Source of the DNA: Corynebacterium sp. p3-SID1056 | GTDB taxonomy: Bacteria > Actinomycetota > Actinomycetes > Mycobacteriales > Mycobacteriaceae | DNA length: 64,000 nucleotides | Direction: 5' to 3' | Assembly (NCBI RefSeq): GCF_025152525.1 | Contig: NZ_JALXXL010000001.1 | Coordinates: forward strand, 310,001-374,000 | Shown: one piece after another, positions 27,878 through 37,273 of the stretch | Layout of the letters: the number at the start of each line of letters is the position of its first letter | How positions within the stretch are numbered: position 1 is the stretch's first letter | Made by a program: the position numbers and the translations under genes | The notes under the pieces: generated by a model | The model's database searches: none | Told to the model about the DNA's origin: nothing | What the model saw: only the letters and a program-made list of their open reading frames with translations

Positions 27878-28576
27878 ATGCAGACCCTGAAGCGAGTACC
27901 CAAAGCAGCGTTTATCACCGGCTACGGCGCGCTGCTCATCGCGCTCGTGGTCATGATCGCTGCACTTGCCAGCTACCGCCAGTCCGCGGAGGCGAACGCA
28001 CCCGCCGCGCCGGTCAAGGCGTGGAACCCGGCGCCGGCGGACGCCGGAAACGTCGCCGCCAGCATCCGGCCCGGGGTGATCGCCGATGCGCGCGTCGCCA
28101 CCACCGAAAGCGGCGTCGCGGTCCAGGGCACGCTTAGCGACGCCGCGTTTACCGACCCCGACGCCGCCGGCCATATCTCCCGCCTACTTGAGCAAAACTG
28201 CCTGGACGCGCTCACGCTGCGCACGGCTGACAACATGCGCTTCGAGATGCTCGGCTTCTGTTTTTCCACCGTGCCGCCGCAAACGATCGACGAGCTCATC
28301 CATTTCGGCGCGGACCACGGCGCGGACTCGGTGACCGTGACCAACAACTTGGAAAAAACCGGCGGGCGGCTCGCGACGCTGACGTGGCTCGACGCAGACG
28401 CCGCGCAGCTGCGCCCCGCGTGGGAGGAGTTCGGGCTGCGGCCCTACCTGGATAGGGCGAGCTTCGAGGCTTTCGGACCCGAGGAGCTGACGATTATGGA
28501 GGCGCGCCCCTCGCGCCCGCACACGTTCAAGCACGAGCCGACGGGCGCGGCGCTGCGCGAGAAGTGGGGCATGTAA
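27878..28576 (+). CDS. Membrane-anchored protein of unknown function
   Basis: 232 aa, family not recognised. A single membrane segment at about 12-33 (AAFITGYGALLIALVVMIAA) places the remaining 200 residues outside the cell. The outer part is alanine/aspartate rich and contains two Cys (QNCLDALT, LGFCFST) that could form a disulfide. Two alpha/beta-like repeats may be present (residues 60-110 and 130-190). TAGAAT (27864-27869) lies 8 nt before the ATG, so the transcript is likely leaderless. The stop is 4 bp from that of the convergent protease gene. Confidence 0.72.
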   Translation: MQTLKRVPKAAFITGYGALLIALVVMIAALASYRQSAEANAPAAPVKAWNPAPADAGNVAASIRPGVIADARVATTESGVAVQGTLSDAAFTDPDAAGHISRLLEQNCLDALTLRTADNMRFEMLGFCFSTVPPQTIDELIHFGADHGADSVTVTNNLEKTGGRLATLTWLDADAAQLRPAWEEFGLRPYLDRASFEAFGPEELTIMEARPSRPHTFKHEPTGAALREKWGM

Positions 28577-28580
28577 GCGC

Positions 28581-29630
28581 CTACCAGGTCTGGTGCTGCC
28601 ACACGGCGTCGGGTACGACGTGGTTGATCACCGTCATCAGCTGCTCGACATTTGAGTAGGACATGAGCTTCGGGTTGTCCATTCCCTCCCAGCATTCCTC
28701 CTCGCTGCGGCCGGCCTCGGTGCCGGAGACCACGCCGATGATCACGGCGCGGCCGTTGACCTCAGTGAACACCGGCCCGCCGGAGTCCCCGGCGGCGGCA
28801 CACACGCTGGCGATGTCGCCGAAGGTTTCGCGGTCCTCGTCGGCACCGGCGTTGACGATCTGCACCCGCTGCGTGTCCACGAATTCGCCGCAGGTATAGC
28901 CGGTAGTCGCTCCGGTCTTGCAGACGCGTTCGACGGGCGGGATGTGCTCGGCGATGCCAGTGGGGATCGGCTCGCCGATGACCTCCATGTAGCGTTCCGG
29001 GTCGGTGATCTGGATGATGCCGATGTCTACCCCGTCCGCCTTTGAACCGTCACCGCTGTAGAGGCCGGAGTAGATGAAGTGGCCAACCTCGCGCGCGTAG
29101 TCGTAGGCGTGGGTGGCGTTGGTCGGCCAGACCAAGTCGCCGACGCGGCCGCAGTGCCCGGCGGTCACGGCGTAGTGCTGGCCGGCGGTATCCGTAAAGC
29201 TCAGCGCCGAGGTGCACGACTGGGCGGTAAAGCTCTCCCCCGGCGCCGGCTTGTGGTCGGTGGACTGGATGCGCGTGCCGGGTGCCCACAGCGCGAAGGC
29301 GGGCACGCGAATATCGTTGTCGCTTGCCGCCGCGTCCTGCTCGCGCGGGGTCTGCACGGATTCGCGGGCGTCTCGCTCGGCGTTCGACGGCGCGGGTGCC
29401 TGCGGGGTCTGCAGTCCCATCCACACCACAGTGGCGACGAGCAGCACAGCCGCGATCACGCACAGCGCCCACGAGGCCCACGCGGCGTTGCGTCCGCGCG
29501 CAGGCTCGCGCACGGGCGTGGGAAAGGTCCACTGCTCGCCGTGGGCGGGCTGGTATTTGCGCGCCTCGTTGCCGCCCGGAGTGTAGCCGCCGGCCGGGTA
29601 GTGCGTCCCGGGTTGCGTGGGGTCAGTCAC
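28581..29630 (-). CDS. Membrane-anchored trypsin-like serine protease (S1 family)
   Basis: 349 aa, GTG start. A cytoplasmic Pro/Gly-rich tail (residues 1-45), a membrane anchor at about 52-72 (WALCVIAAVLLVATVVWM), a linker, then an S1 protease domain. The catalytic triad is visible as His in AVTAGHCG, Asp in GVDIGIIQI and Ser in GDSGGPVF. Cys pairs typical of trypsin are present, including CTSALSF/GHC. The active site should face outside. Its start overlaps the stop of the 44-codon gene by 8 bp. Substrate unknown. Confidence 0.88.
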   Translation of the reverse strand: MTDPTQPGTHYPAGGYTPGGNEARKYQPAHGEQWTFPTPVREPARGRNAAWASWALCVIAAVLLVATVVWMGLQTPQAPAPSNAERDARESVQTPREQDAAASDNDIRVPAFALWAPGTRIQSTDHKPAPGESFTAQSCTSALSFTDTAGQHYAVTAGHCGRVGDLVWPTNATHAYDYAREVGHFIYSGLYSGDGSKADGVDIGIIQITDPERYMEVIGEPIPTGIAEHIPPVERVCKTGATTGYTCGEFVDTQRVQIVNAGADEDRETFGDIASVCAAAGDSGGPVFTEVNGRAVIIGVVSGTEAGRSEEECWEGMDNPKLMSYSNVEQLMTVINHVVPDAVWQHQTW

Positions 29631-29757
29631 GCTGCTCCGAGTCGGTGCCCTCCTCGCCCTTTTCGGCTTCCGCGGCCTGGATCTTGATGTCGCGCAGGAA
29701 CTTCTCCGGGTCGAACTCGGTGAAGTAGTCAGGTCCTGCGAATTGTTCCTGTGCCAT
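29623..29757 (-). CDS. Small acidic protein of 44 residues
   Basis: A short gene read from the minus strand: ATG at 29757, TGA at 29623-29625, 44 codons. AGAGG lies 7 nt before the ATG. The product (starts MAQEQFAGPDYFTEFDPEKF) is strongly acidic, with no Cys, signal or membrane segment. It lies 14 bp after thrC's stop in the same direction and overlaps the protease start by 8 bp, so translation is likely coupled. Function unknown; it could be a small cytosolic partner of either neighbour. Confidence 0.55.
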   Translation of the reverse strand: MAQEQFAGPDYFTEFDPEKFLRDIKIQAAEAEKGEEGTDSEQRD

Positions 29758-29771
29758 GAGTCGTACCTCTT

Positions 29772-31214
29772 TTATTTCTCGGCGTTATCTGCGATGAACT
29801 GCTTGACGCTCTCCGCGTCGTTAGGCAGGTCGGTGACGTGGCGCGCGCCGTCCATGATGTGGGCGAAACGCTCCGGCACCTCGGGGGAACGCCCGGTCGC
29901 CTCGACGATCGTGTCGGCGAACTTCACCGGCAGCGCCGTTTCCAGCACCACGATGCGCGTGTCGACCTCGTCCGCCAGGCCGCGGGCGACGTGGATGCCG
30001 TCGGCGGTGTGCGGGTCGACCATCACGCCACGCTCCTGGAACGTCTGCTTGATCGTGGCCAGCCGATCGGCGTGGGTCGAGGAGCCGGAGGCGAAGCCGA
30101 AGTCTTCGCGGATGCGCTTCAGCACCGCCTGCCCGCCCAGGTCATCCAGGTCGAAACCGCCGTCTTTGACCTTGGTGCCGAAAAGTTCGGCGGTTTTCGC
30201 GGCGTCGCGCGACAGGGCGTCGAAAAGCATGCGCTCGAAGTTGGAGGCCTTGGAGATGTCCATCGACGGCGAGGACGTCGCCTGGGTCTCGGCGGCCGAG
30301 CGCGGGCGGTAGTTGCCGGTGCGGAAGAACTCGTCGAGCACGTCGTTTTCGTTGGTCGCCACGATCAGGCGGTCGATGGGAAGGCCCATCTGCTTAACGA
30401 CGTGACCTGCACACACATCACCAAAGTTGCCCGTCGGCACCGCAAAGGAGATCCGCTCGTCGTTGGACTCGGTCACGCGCAGGTAGGTGGAGATGTAGTA
30501 GACCGTCTGCGCGAGCAGGCGCGCCCAGTTGATCGAGTTGACCGCGCCGATGGCGTACTTCGCCTTGAAGGCGGCGTCCGCGTTGACCTCCTTGACCACG
30601 TCCTGGCAGTCGTCGAAGACCCCGTCGAGGGCGATGTTGAAGATGTTCGGGTCGTCCAGCCCAAACATCTGCGCCTGCTGGAAGGGCGTCATGCGGCCGG
30701 CCGGGGTAAGCATGAACACGCGGATGCCCTCGCGGCCGCGCATCGCGTACTCGGCGGACGAGCCGGTATCGCCCGAGGTCGCGCCCAGGATGGTCAGCGT
30801 CTCGCCGCGGCGGGCGAGCTCGTACTCGAACAGCTCGCCGAGTAGCTGCATCGCCATATCCTTGAACGCGGCGGTCGGGCCCTCAGAGAGGTGCGCGAGC
30901 GAAAGCTTCTCGTCCAGCTCGGTCACCGGCACGATGTCCGGGTGCGCGAACTTCGGGGTGTGGTAGGCCTTGGCGGTCAGCTCCTCGATCGAGGCGTCCG
31001 GGATGTCGTCGACGAAGAGTTTGACGACCTCGGCGGCAAGTGCGGCGTAGCCCTTGTCGCGCAGGAGCGTGCGCCAGTCGTCGAGAAGCGCGGGCGAAAG
31101 CCGCGGGTAGGTGGCGGGCATGAACAAGCCGCCGTCGGCACTCAAGCCGCCGAGCAGGATGTCGGTGAACTTGTGCGGGGTGGCGGTCTGGTCGCGAGTC
31201 GAAATGTAATCCAC
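29772..31214 (-). CDS. thrC: Threonine synthase
   Basis: 480 aa from a GTG at 31214 giving MDYISTRDQT, which matches C. glutamicum ThrC (481 aa) in start and length. The longer ORF adds 33 unlikely residues. A PLP enzyme that converts O-phosphohomoserine to threonine. The PLP lysine is in GPTAAFKDMAMQ, and the phosphate-binding loop GATSGDTGSSA follows. No leader peptide or attenuator is seen. Diverges from the MFS gene. Confidence 0.95.
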   Translation of the reverse strand: MDYISTRDQTATPHKFTDILLGGLSADGGLFMPATYPRLSPALLDDWRTLLRDKGYAALAAEVVKLFVDDIPDASIEELTAKAYHTPKFAHPDIVPVTELDEKLSLAHLSEGPTAAFKDMAMQLLGELFEYELARRGETLTILGATSGDTGSSAEYAMRGREGIRVFMLTPAGRMTPFQQAQMFGLDDPNIFNIALDGVFDDCQDVVKEVNADAAFKAKYAIGAVNSINWARLLAQTVYYISTYLRVTESNDERISFAVPTGNFGDVCAGHVVKQMGLPIDRLIVATNENDVLDEFFRTGNYRPRSAAETQATSSPSMDISKASNFERMLFDALSRDAAKTAELFGTKVKDGGFDLDDLGGQAVLKRIREDFGFASGSSTHADRLATIKQTFQERGVMVDPHTADGIHVARGLADEVDTRIVVLETALPVKFADTIVEATGRSPEVPERFAHIMDGARHVTDLPNDAESVKQFIADNAEK

Positions 31215-31286
31215 GGGACTTAAGCTTACGGGACGAGCACTCGCCACGGTGCGACAACCGAAAACGCCTAATGTTAGTGTGCGCGC

Positions 31287-32609
31287 ATGAGAAAAACTAC
31301 GGTGTCGTATCACCCGCGCGAACAGGTTACACGCACCGCGCTCGCCGTCTGGTGGGGTGCGGTTGCCGTATACATCATCGCGATCTTCGGGCGGACCTCC
31401 TTCGGCGTGGCCAGCATGGACGCCATGGAACGTTTCGACGTGAGTGCCTCCCGCATTGCCGTATTTACCGCAGTGCAGGTCGGCGTATACGCCGCCGCAC
31501 AGGTCCCCACAGGCCTGGCAATCGACCGCTTCGGTCCGCGCTTCATGCTGGTCACCGGCGCGCTAGTGATGGCCTCCGGCCAGATCACGCTCGGGTTGAC
31601 CGACAGCTACAGTGTCGCACTCGCCGCGCGCGTACTCATCGGCGCAGGTGATGCCACCGCGTTTTTGTCTGTGATGCGGATTCTGCCCTATTGGTTCCCG
31701 CCACAGAAGACACCGCTGTATACGCAGCTGACCGGCGCGCTCGGCCAGGTCGGCCAGTTCCTCTCCGCTGTGCCCTTCCTCGCGCTGTTGGGCGCGCGCG
31801 GGTGGACCGTCGCGTTCGTCTCGCTCGGTGCGCTCGGGCTCATCTTCGCGCTCGTCGCCGCACTCGTGGTGTCCGACTCCCCGGAATGGTCGGCGATGAC
31901 GCGCGAGCAGCGCCGCGAGGTCCACTCCCAGAAGCGGGCACGGCGCGTGCCACTTGCGTTTACGCTGCGCACCGTGGTGCGCTCCCCTATCGCGTGGGAG
32001 GCCTTCTTCATCCACGGCTGGGGCATCTTCTGGATGTTCTCCTTCTCCCTTCTCTGGGGCGTGCCGTTGATGACGCAGGGCATGGGCCTGTCCGAGGCGC
32101 AGGCCGGCACCGCGCTGATCCTGTTTAGCGTGGGCAATGTGATTGCCGCGCCGATTATGGGCGTGGTCTCCGCTAGACTCGGCGTGCGCCGCGACCTCGC
32201 TGCACTCTGGATCGGCGCGATCGTTCCCATCGCCTTCGCGGTGCTCTTCGCCTCACCTACGCCCCGCGGCTTCGGCGCGGCGCTGGTGATCACCTCGCTG
32301 CTCGGGTTGTGTATGCCTTCGGGGAACTTCGGCTTTGACACGCTGCGCGAGTACCTGCCGGCTGAGATGGTGGCTACCGGCACGGGCTTCGCCAACATGG
32401 GCGGGTTCATCGCCTGCATGATCGGCTCGCAGCTCGTCGGGGTGCTGCTCGACTGGTCTGCGGACGGCGCAGCGTTTACATGGCACGATTTCCGTATCGC
32501 CTGGCTGGCGTTTTTCGGCACGGCGGCAGTGTGCCTTATCGGTTTGCTCGTCTCACGCAGGAAGGCGAAGCGGTTTACCCGGCACGTGCCTATTGTCAAC
32601 CGTGGATGA
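31287..32609 (+). CDS. MFS transporter (tandem copy 1)
   Basis: 440 aa, twelve hydrophobic segments with a cytoplasmic basic loop near the middle (MTREQRREVHSQKRARRVPL). The MFS motif between helices 2 and 3 is TGLAIDRFGPRFMLVTGAL. Substrate not predictable. It is clearly paralogous to the next gene along its length (HPREQ, AVFTAVQVGVYA, ILPYWFPPQKTPL). TAGTGT (31275-31280) is 6 nt before the ATG. Divergent from thrC, 73 bp away. Confidence 0.88.
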   Translation: MRKTTVSYHPREQVTRTALAVWWGAVAVYIIAIFGRTSFGVASMDAMERFDVSASRIAVFTAVQVGVYAAAQVPTGLAIDRFGPRFMLVTGALVMASGQITLGLTDSYSVALAARVLIGAGDATAFLSVMRILPYWFPPQKTPLYTQLTGALGQVGQFLSAVPFLALLGARGWTVAFVSLGALGLIFALVAALVVSDSPEWSAMTREQRREVHSQKRARRVPLAFTLRTVVRSPIAWEAFFIHGWGIFWMFSFSLLWGVPLMTQGMGLSEAQAGTALILFSVGNVIAAPIMGVVSARLGVRRDLAALWIGAIVPIAFAVLFASPTPRGFGAALVITSLLGLCMPSGNFGFDTLREYLPAEMVATGTGFANMGGFIACMIGSQLVGVLLDWSADGAAFTWHDFRIAWLAFFGTAAVCLIGLLVSRRKAKRFTRHVPIVNRG

Positions 32610-32648
32610 TTGCACGCTGCGCAAACCCGCTAATTAACATAAGCTGCC

Positions 32649-33983
32649 ATGGCAAACAATCACCCACGCGAACAGCTCACCTCCCAAGCCCTCATCGTGT
32701 GGCTCGGCGCAGTCGCTGTGTATGCCGTAGCGATCCTTGGACGCACGTCGTTCGGCGTGGCAAGCGTGGAAGCTATCGACAGATTCGACGTCGACGCATC
32801 ACGAATCGCAGTGTTTACCGCAGTCCAGGTCGGCGTCTACGCCTTCGCACAGATCCCCACGGGACTGCTCATTGACAAACTCGGGCCCCGCTTCATGCTC
32901 GTCGCCGGTGCCATCATCATGGCCGTCGGGCAGATCGTCCTCGGCCTGACCAGCTCCTACGGCGTGGCCATCGTCGCCCGCGTGCTCATCGGCGCGGGCG
33001 ATGCCACCGCGTTTCTGTCCGCCATGCGCATTTTGCCGTACTGGTTCCCACCAAGGAAGACGCCGCTGTTTACCCAGCTGACCGCCGCGGTCGGCCAGCT
33101 CGGCCAGTTCCTCTCCGCCGTGCCCTTCCTCGCGCTGCTCTCCGCGCAAGGCTGGACCGTCGCGTTTGTCTCGCTCGGCGCGCTCGGCTTGCTCATCGCC
33201 CTGCTTGCTGCGGTTGCCGTTGCGGACACCCCCGAGTGGGCCGAGCTCACGCGCGGGCAGCGCCGCGAGATCAAGACACAGCGGCAGGAGTCGTCCTCGG
33301 CCATGCCGATCGGGCACATCTTGCGCACCGTCGTGCGCTCGCCGGTCACATGGGAGGCGTTTTTCATCCACGGCTGGGTCATCTTCTGGATGTTCAGCTT
33401 CTGCCTCCTCTGGGGCCTGCCACTGATGACCCTGGGCATGGGCTTGAGCGAAAGCCAGGCCGGCACCGTGCTCATCCTCTTTACCGCCGTGAATATCGCC
33501 GCCGCCCCCGCCATCGGCGCGCTGTCTGCCCGTATGGGCTCCAGCCGCGACCTTGCCGCGATCGCCCTCGGCGCGGTCACCCCGATTTCCTGGATGCTCT
33601 TCTTCGCATCCAGCACCCCGCGCGGCTACGGTGCCATCCTCACCATCGCCGTGCTCATGGGCCTGTGCGTGCCCACGGCGAACTTCGGCTTCGACGCGGT
33701 GCGCGAGCACTTGCCCGCCAACATCGTCGCTACCGGCACCGGCCTGGCGAATATGGGCGGATTCATCTCATGCATGATCGGCGCGCAGGCCGTCGGTGTG
33801 ATGCTCGATCACTCCGCGCACGGCCAGACCTACCAGTGGGGCGTTTTCCGACACGCGTGGATCGCCTTCTATCTCACCGCCGCGCTCCTGCTCGTCGGCC
33901 TTGTGGTTTCGCGCCACAAGGCGAAGCACCACCTCGCCCCGAGCGTGAAGATCGTCAGCGAGGAGGCTCCTGGCGCCCGGTGA
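32649..33983 (+). CDS. MFS transporter (tandem copy 2)
   Basis: 444 aa. Same layout as copy 1, including HPREQLTSQALIVWLGAVAV, AVFTAVQVGVYAFAQIPTG, ILPYWFPPRKTPLF and the central basic loop. The two genes are separated by 39 bp and each has its own TAACAT or TAGTGT-type -10 box 6-8 nt before its ATG (32635-32640 here), so they can be expressed apart. Function unknown. The last 29 bp overlap the convergent 89-aa gene. Confidence 0.88.
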   Translation: MANNHPREQLTSQALIVWLGAVAVYAVAILGRTSFGVASVEAIDRFDVDASRIAVFTAVQVGVYAFAQIPTGLLIDKLGPRFMLVAGAIIMAVGQIVLGLTSSYGVAIVARVLIGAGDATAFLSAMRILPYWFPPRKTPLFTQLTAAVGQLGQFLSAVPFLALLSAQGWTVAFVSLGALGLLIALLAAVAVADTPEWAELTRGQRREIKTQRQESSSAMPIGHILRTVVRSPVTWEAFFIHGWVIFWMFSFCLLWGLPLMTLGMGLSESQAGTVLILFTAVNIAAAPAIGALSARMGSSRDLAAIALGAVTPISWMLFFASSTPRGYGAILTIAVLMGLCVPTANFGFDAVREHLPANIVATGTGLANMGGFISCMIGAQAVGVMLDHSAHGQTYQWGVFRHAWIAFYLTAALLLVGLVVSRHKAKHHLAPSVKIVSEEAPGAR

Positions 33984-34224
33984 GGATGTCCACCACCGAG
34001 CGGATCGCCGCATCGCCTAGCTGCGGCAGCTGCCCGCCGGGCGTGGGATGCTCCGTGCGGGTGGTGCCGCGGCGCGTGTCGGGCTCGACTTCGAGCGAAA
34101 GCGTCGTGTCTTCGAGGTTGAGCCGGGCCTGCTTATCGACGCCCGCAACACGCGCCCCTTCCACCAGCGCCACCAGGTCAGCGTAGGTGGCATCGTTGAG
34201 ATCGATTGAGAAATGCACAGCCAT
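33955..34224 (-). CDS. Small conserved hypothetical protein
   Basis: 89 aa from the ATG at 34224 (MAVHFSIDLNDATYADLVAL); a longer ORF start reads out of the glnE gene and is unlikely. The N-terminal 50 residues look like a small alpha/beta domain with alternating hydrophobics (ARLNLEDTTLSLEVE). The rest is Thr/Arg/Pro/Gly rich and ends in a helix (GDAAIRSVVDILTGRQ). Family not recognised. It follows glnE on the same strand (16 bp) and may share its transcript. Its 3' end overlaps the MFS gene by 29 bp. Confidence 0.6.
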   Translation of the reverse strand: MAVHFSIDLNDATYADLVALVEGARVAGVDKQARLNLEDTTLSLEVEPDTRRGTTRTEHPTPGGQLPQLGDAAIRSVVDILTGRQEPPR

Positions 34225-34240
34225 GTCCCCCACTCTAGGC

Positions 34241-37200
34241 TCAATCGAACTCGCGGGTGGGCTTCTCGCCCCAGAACACCTCCTCGATGACCTGGTGCGC
34301 GCGGCGGGTGATGCGCAGGTAGTCCTCCAAGAACTGCTGCTGCTGGTCCGGGTCGTAGCCGGCGGAGCCCGCCACCTGTGCGAGCTGCGGACCCGGCGCG
34401 GGCAGCTGGTCGGTGCGCTTGCCGGCGACCAGCACGAGCGCGCTGCGGGCACGGGTGGCGGTCAGCCACGCGGTGCGCAGGATCTTCGCCTGCGCGGCGG
34501 GCAGCACGTCTGGGTCGTCGAGCTCGGCAAGGAAGTCGAGCGCATCCAGGGTGGAGGTGGTGTGCAAGCCCTCATGCTCGTGGGCGTGCATCATGGTGAG
34601 CAGCTGAACGGTCCACTCGACGTCGGCAAGCGCGCCGCGGCCCAGCTTGGTGTGGGTGGCGCGGTCGGCACCGCGCGGGAGGCGCTCGTTGTCCACGCGG
34701 GCCTTGATGCGGCGGATTTCGCGGATGTCTGACTGGCTCGCCCCGCCCGAGGGGTAGCGGAACTGGTCGATCATGCGTAGGAAGGCCTCGCCGGTTTCGG
34801 CATGCCCCGCGACCACGGTGGCGCGCTGTAAGGCTTGCTTTTCCCAGACCTCGCCCCACTGGCTGTAGTAGCGCTCGTAAGAGGCGATCGTGCGCGCCAC
34901 GGCCCCGGAGCGGCCCTCCGGGCGCAGGCCGAGGTCGACCTCCAGCGGCGGGTCGTCGGAAGGCTTGGCCAGGCGCTTGCGCAGCTGGTCCACGATGCGC
35001 GCGGCCCAGGCAGTGGCGTCGGATTCCGAGGTCTCCCCGACCGGTTCGGCCACCACCATCACGTCGGCATCCGAGCCGTATCCAAGCTCCGCGCCGCCGA
35101 GCCGGCCCATGCCGATAAACGCGATGCGGGCGGGCTGCTCGGCAAGGCCCTGGGCGACAAGGTCTGCGTGGATCTCGGACTCAAGCGCGGCCTGCAGCAC
35201 CGCCTCCCACACGATGGTCAGTTCGGTGCAGACCTGGCGCACGTCCATCATGCCGAGCAGGTCGGCCGAGGCGATGCGCGCCAGCTCCGCGCGGCGCAGC
35301 GAGCGCGCCACCGCGACCGCCTTGTCCGGGTTCTCGCGGTGACGGTTCGCCGAGTTGATGATCGCCTTGTGCACCTGGTCGGGCGCCGGTTCTAACAGGC
35401 GCGGACCGCTGGAGCCGTCGCCGAGCAGCTTGACCACATCGGGCGCGGAGATGATGAGGTCGGAGGTGTACGGCGAGTTGCCGAGGATGTGCATGAGCCG
35501 GGTGCCGACCACGCCCTCGTCGCGAAGCATGCGCAGAAACCAGCTCCGATCGAGCGCGGCGTCGGAGAGCTTGCGGTAGTTGAGCAGGCCCGCGCCGGGG
35601 TCGGCGGTGCCGGCGAGCCAGTGCATGAGGGTGGGCAGCAGGATCGCCTGGAGTTTCGCCTTGCGCGAGGTGCCCTTGACCAGGGCGTTGAGGTGGTCGT
35701 AGGCGCGCGCCGGGTGGCGGTAGCCGAGCGCGGCGAGCTGCGCCTTGACGGCGTCGGCGGAAAAGGTGGCCTCGCCAATCGACAGGTCGACGACGGCCTC
35801 GAGCAGCGGGCGGTAGAAGAGGCGCTCGTGCAGGTTGGCCACCACCCGGCGCAGCTGGGTCAGCGCGCGCTGCATCTCCTCAACCGCGGTGCGGCGCGCC
35901 GTAGCCTGAAACCCGGCGGTGCGCGCGAGCCAGCGCAGGCGCTTCTCGTCGTCGGTGGCGGGCAGCTGATGCGTGCGCTTGAAGCGCTGCAGCTGGAGGC
36001 GGTGCTCGAGCAGGCGGAGGAACTCGTAGGCGCGGATGAGCTTGTCGGTGTCCTCGCGGCCCACGTAGCCGCCGACCATGAGCGAGGTCAGCGCCGCGAC
36101 CGTGTTCGGCTCGCGCAGGCTCTCGTCGATGCGCCCGTGGACGAGCTGCAACAGCTGCACGGCGAACTCCACGTCGCGTAAACCCCCCTCGCCGAGTTTG
36201 AGCTCGCGCTGGCGCAGCGACTCCGGCACGTTGGCGAGCACGCGCCGACGCATCGCCTGGACATCCTCGACGAAGGAGTCGCGCTGGGAGGCCTCCCACA
36301 CCAAGGGCGCAAGCTTTTCGACGTAACGCTCACCCAACGTAAGCGCACCGGTGAGCGGGCGCGCCTTGAGCAGGGCCTGGAACTCCCAGGTCTCGGCCCA
36401 GCGCTTGTAGTAGGTCACGTGGCTGTCCAGGGTGCGCACGAGCGCGCCCGCCTTGCCCTCGGGGCGCAGGTTGGCGTCGATTTCGAAGAAACAGGCGGTG
36501 CCCAGCTGCATGAAGTCGCTGGCGGTACGCGTGGCCTTGGCGGTGGCCTCCTCGGCGACGAAGATGACGTCGACGTCCGAGATGTAGTTCAGCTCGCGGG
36601 CGCCGCACTTGCCCATCGCGATCACGGCGAGCGCGGTGTCCGGTTCCTCCTCTCCGTAGACCTGGCGGATGGCGACGGCGAGGGCGGCGGTTAAGGCGGC
36701 GTCGGCAAGCGCGGTGAGCAGCGCGGTGGTGCGCTGGTACCCCAAAGGCTCGGCGCCGCCGTGGCCCTTGAGCGGGGTGAACGTGCCCGCGAGGTCGGCG
36801 GCGGCGATGCGCATCATGAGCGTGCGGTAGGTTTCGCGCAGCGCGTCCTTGGCCACGTGCTTGTCGGCGAAACGGGCGCCTGCGCGGTAGGTCGCCTCCT
36901 CGATGTGCTCCGCCTCGACGGCACGAAGCATCGCCTCTCGCATCTCTTCTTCGGTCGGCAGCGGGGCGGCGAGCTCGCGCCACAGGTGTGGGTTGGCTAC
37001 CAGGTGGTCCGCGAGCGCCGTCGAGCCGCCGAGCAGGGCGAAAAAGCGGGTGCAGAACTGCGCGTCGGCCGCCAGCGCCTCGCGGACCTCGCGCCACTCG
37101 GATTCCGCGGGCAGCGCGCCGGCGAAGCGGTGCGCAGTATTGAGGGCGAGGTCGGGGTCGCCGGCGCCGGCGAGGGTCCAGAGCAGCTCCGCGTCGTCAA

Positions 37201-37273
37201 GCGACAGCTCCTCGATGTCTTGCGCCGCGCGCGGCGAGGTGAGCCCGAGTTTGGCCGGGGTGGGAAGCGCCAT
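34241..37273 (-). CDS. glnE: Bifunctional glutamine synthetase adenylyltransferase/deadenylase
   Basis: 1010 aa, the actinobacterial length. Two nucleotidyltransferase domains are visible: the N-terminal deadenylylating one with GARELNYISDVDVIFVAEE, and the C-terminal adenylylating one with LGYGSDADVMVVAEP, each with a G/S-D-x-D metal-binding motif. A helical central regulatory region lies between. It modifies the Tyr in the LYELPPEE loop of GlnA (18.5-19.9 kb) according to nitrogen supply. It overlaps the glnA2 stop by one base, so both are in one operon, in the same order as Rv2221c/Rv2222c. Confidence 0.95.
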   Translation of the reverse strand: MALPTPAKLGLTSPRAAQDIEELSLDDAELLWTLAGAGDPDLALNTAHRFAGALPAESEWREVREALAADAQFCTRFFALLGGSTALADHLVANPHLWRELAAPLPTEEEMREAMLRAVEAEHIEEATYRAGARFADKHVAKDALRETYRTLMMRIAAADLAGTFTPLKGHGGAEPLGYQRTTALLTALADAALTAALAVAIRQVYGEEEPDTALAVIAMGKCGARELNYISDVDVIFVAEEATAKATRTASDFMQLGTACFFEIDANLRPEGKAGALVRTLDSHVTYYKRWAETWEFQALLKARPLTGALTLGERYVEKLAPLVWEASQRDSFVEDVQAMRRRVLANVPESLRQRELKLGEGGLRDVEFAVQLLQLVHGRIDESLREPNTVAALTSLMVGGYVGREDTDKLIRAYEFLRLLEHRLQLQRFKRTHQLPATDDEKRLRWLARTAGFQATARRTAVEEMQRALTQLRRVVANLHERLFYRPLLEAVVDLSIGEATFSADAVKAQLAALGYRHPARAYDHLNALVKGTSRKAKLQAILLPTLMHWLAGTADPGAGLLNYRKLSDAALDRSWFLRMLRDEGVVGTRLMHILGNSPYTSDLIISAPDVVKLLGDGSSGPRLLEPAPDQVHKAIINSANRHRENPDKAVAVARSLRRAELARIASADLLGMMDVRQVCTELTIVWEAVLQAALESEIHADLVAQGLAEQPARIAFIGMGRLGGAELGYGSDADVMVVAEPVGETSESDATAWAARIVDQLRKRLAKPSDDPPLEVDLGLRPEGRSGAVARTIASYERYYSQWGEVWEKQALQRATVVAGHAETGEAFLRMIDQFRYPSGGASQSDIREIRRIKARVDNERLPRGADRATHTKLGRGALADVEWTVQLLTMMHAHEHEGLHTTSTLDALDFLAELDDPDVLPAAQAKILRTAWLTATRARSALVLVAGKRTDQLPAPGPQLAQVAGSAGYDPDQQQQFLEDYLRITRRAHQVIEEVFWGEKPTREFD

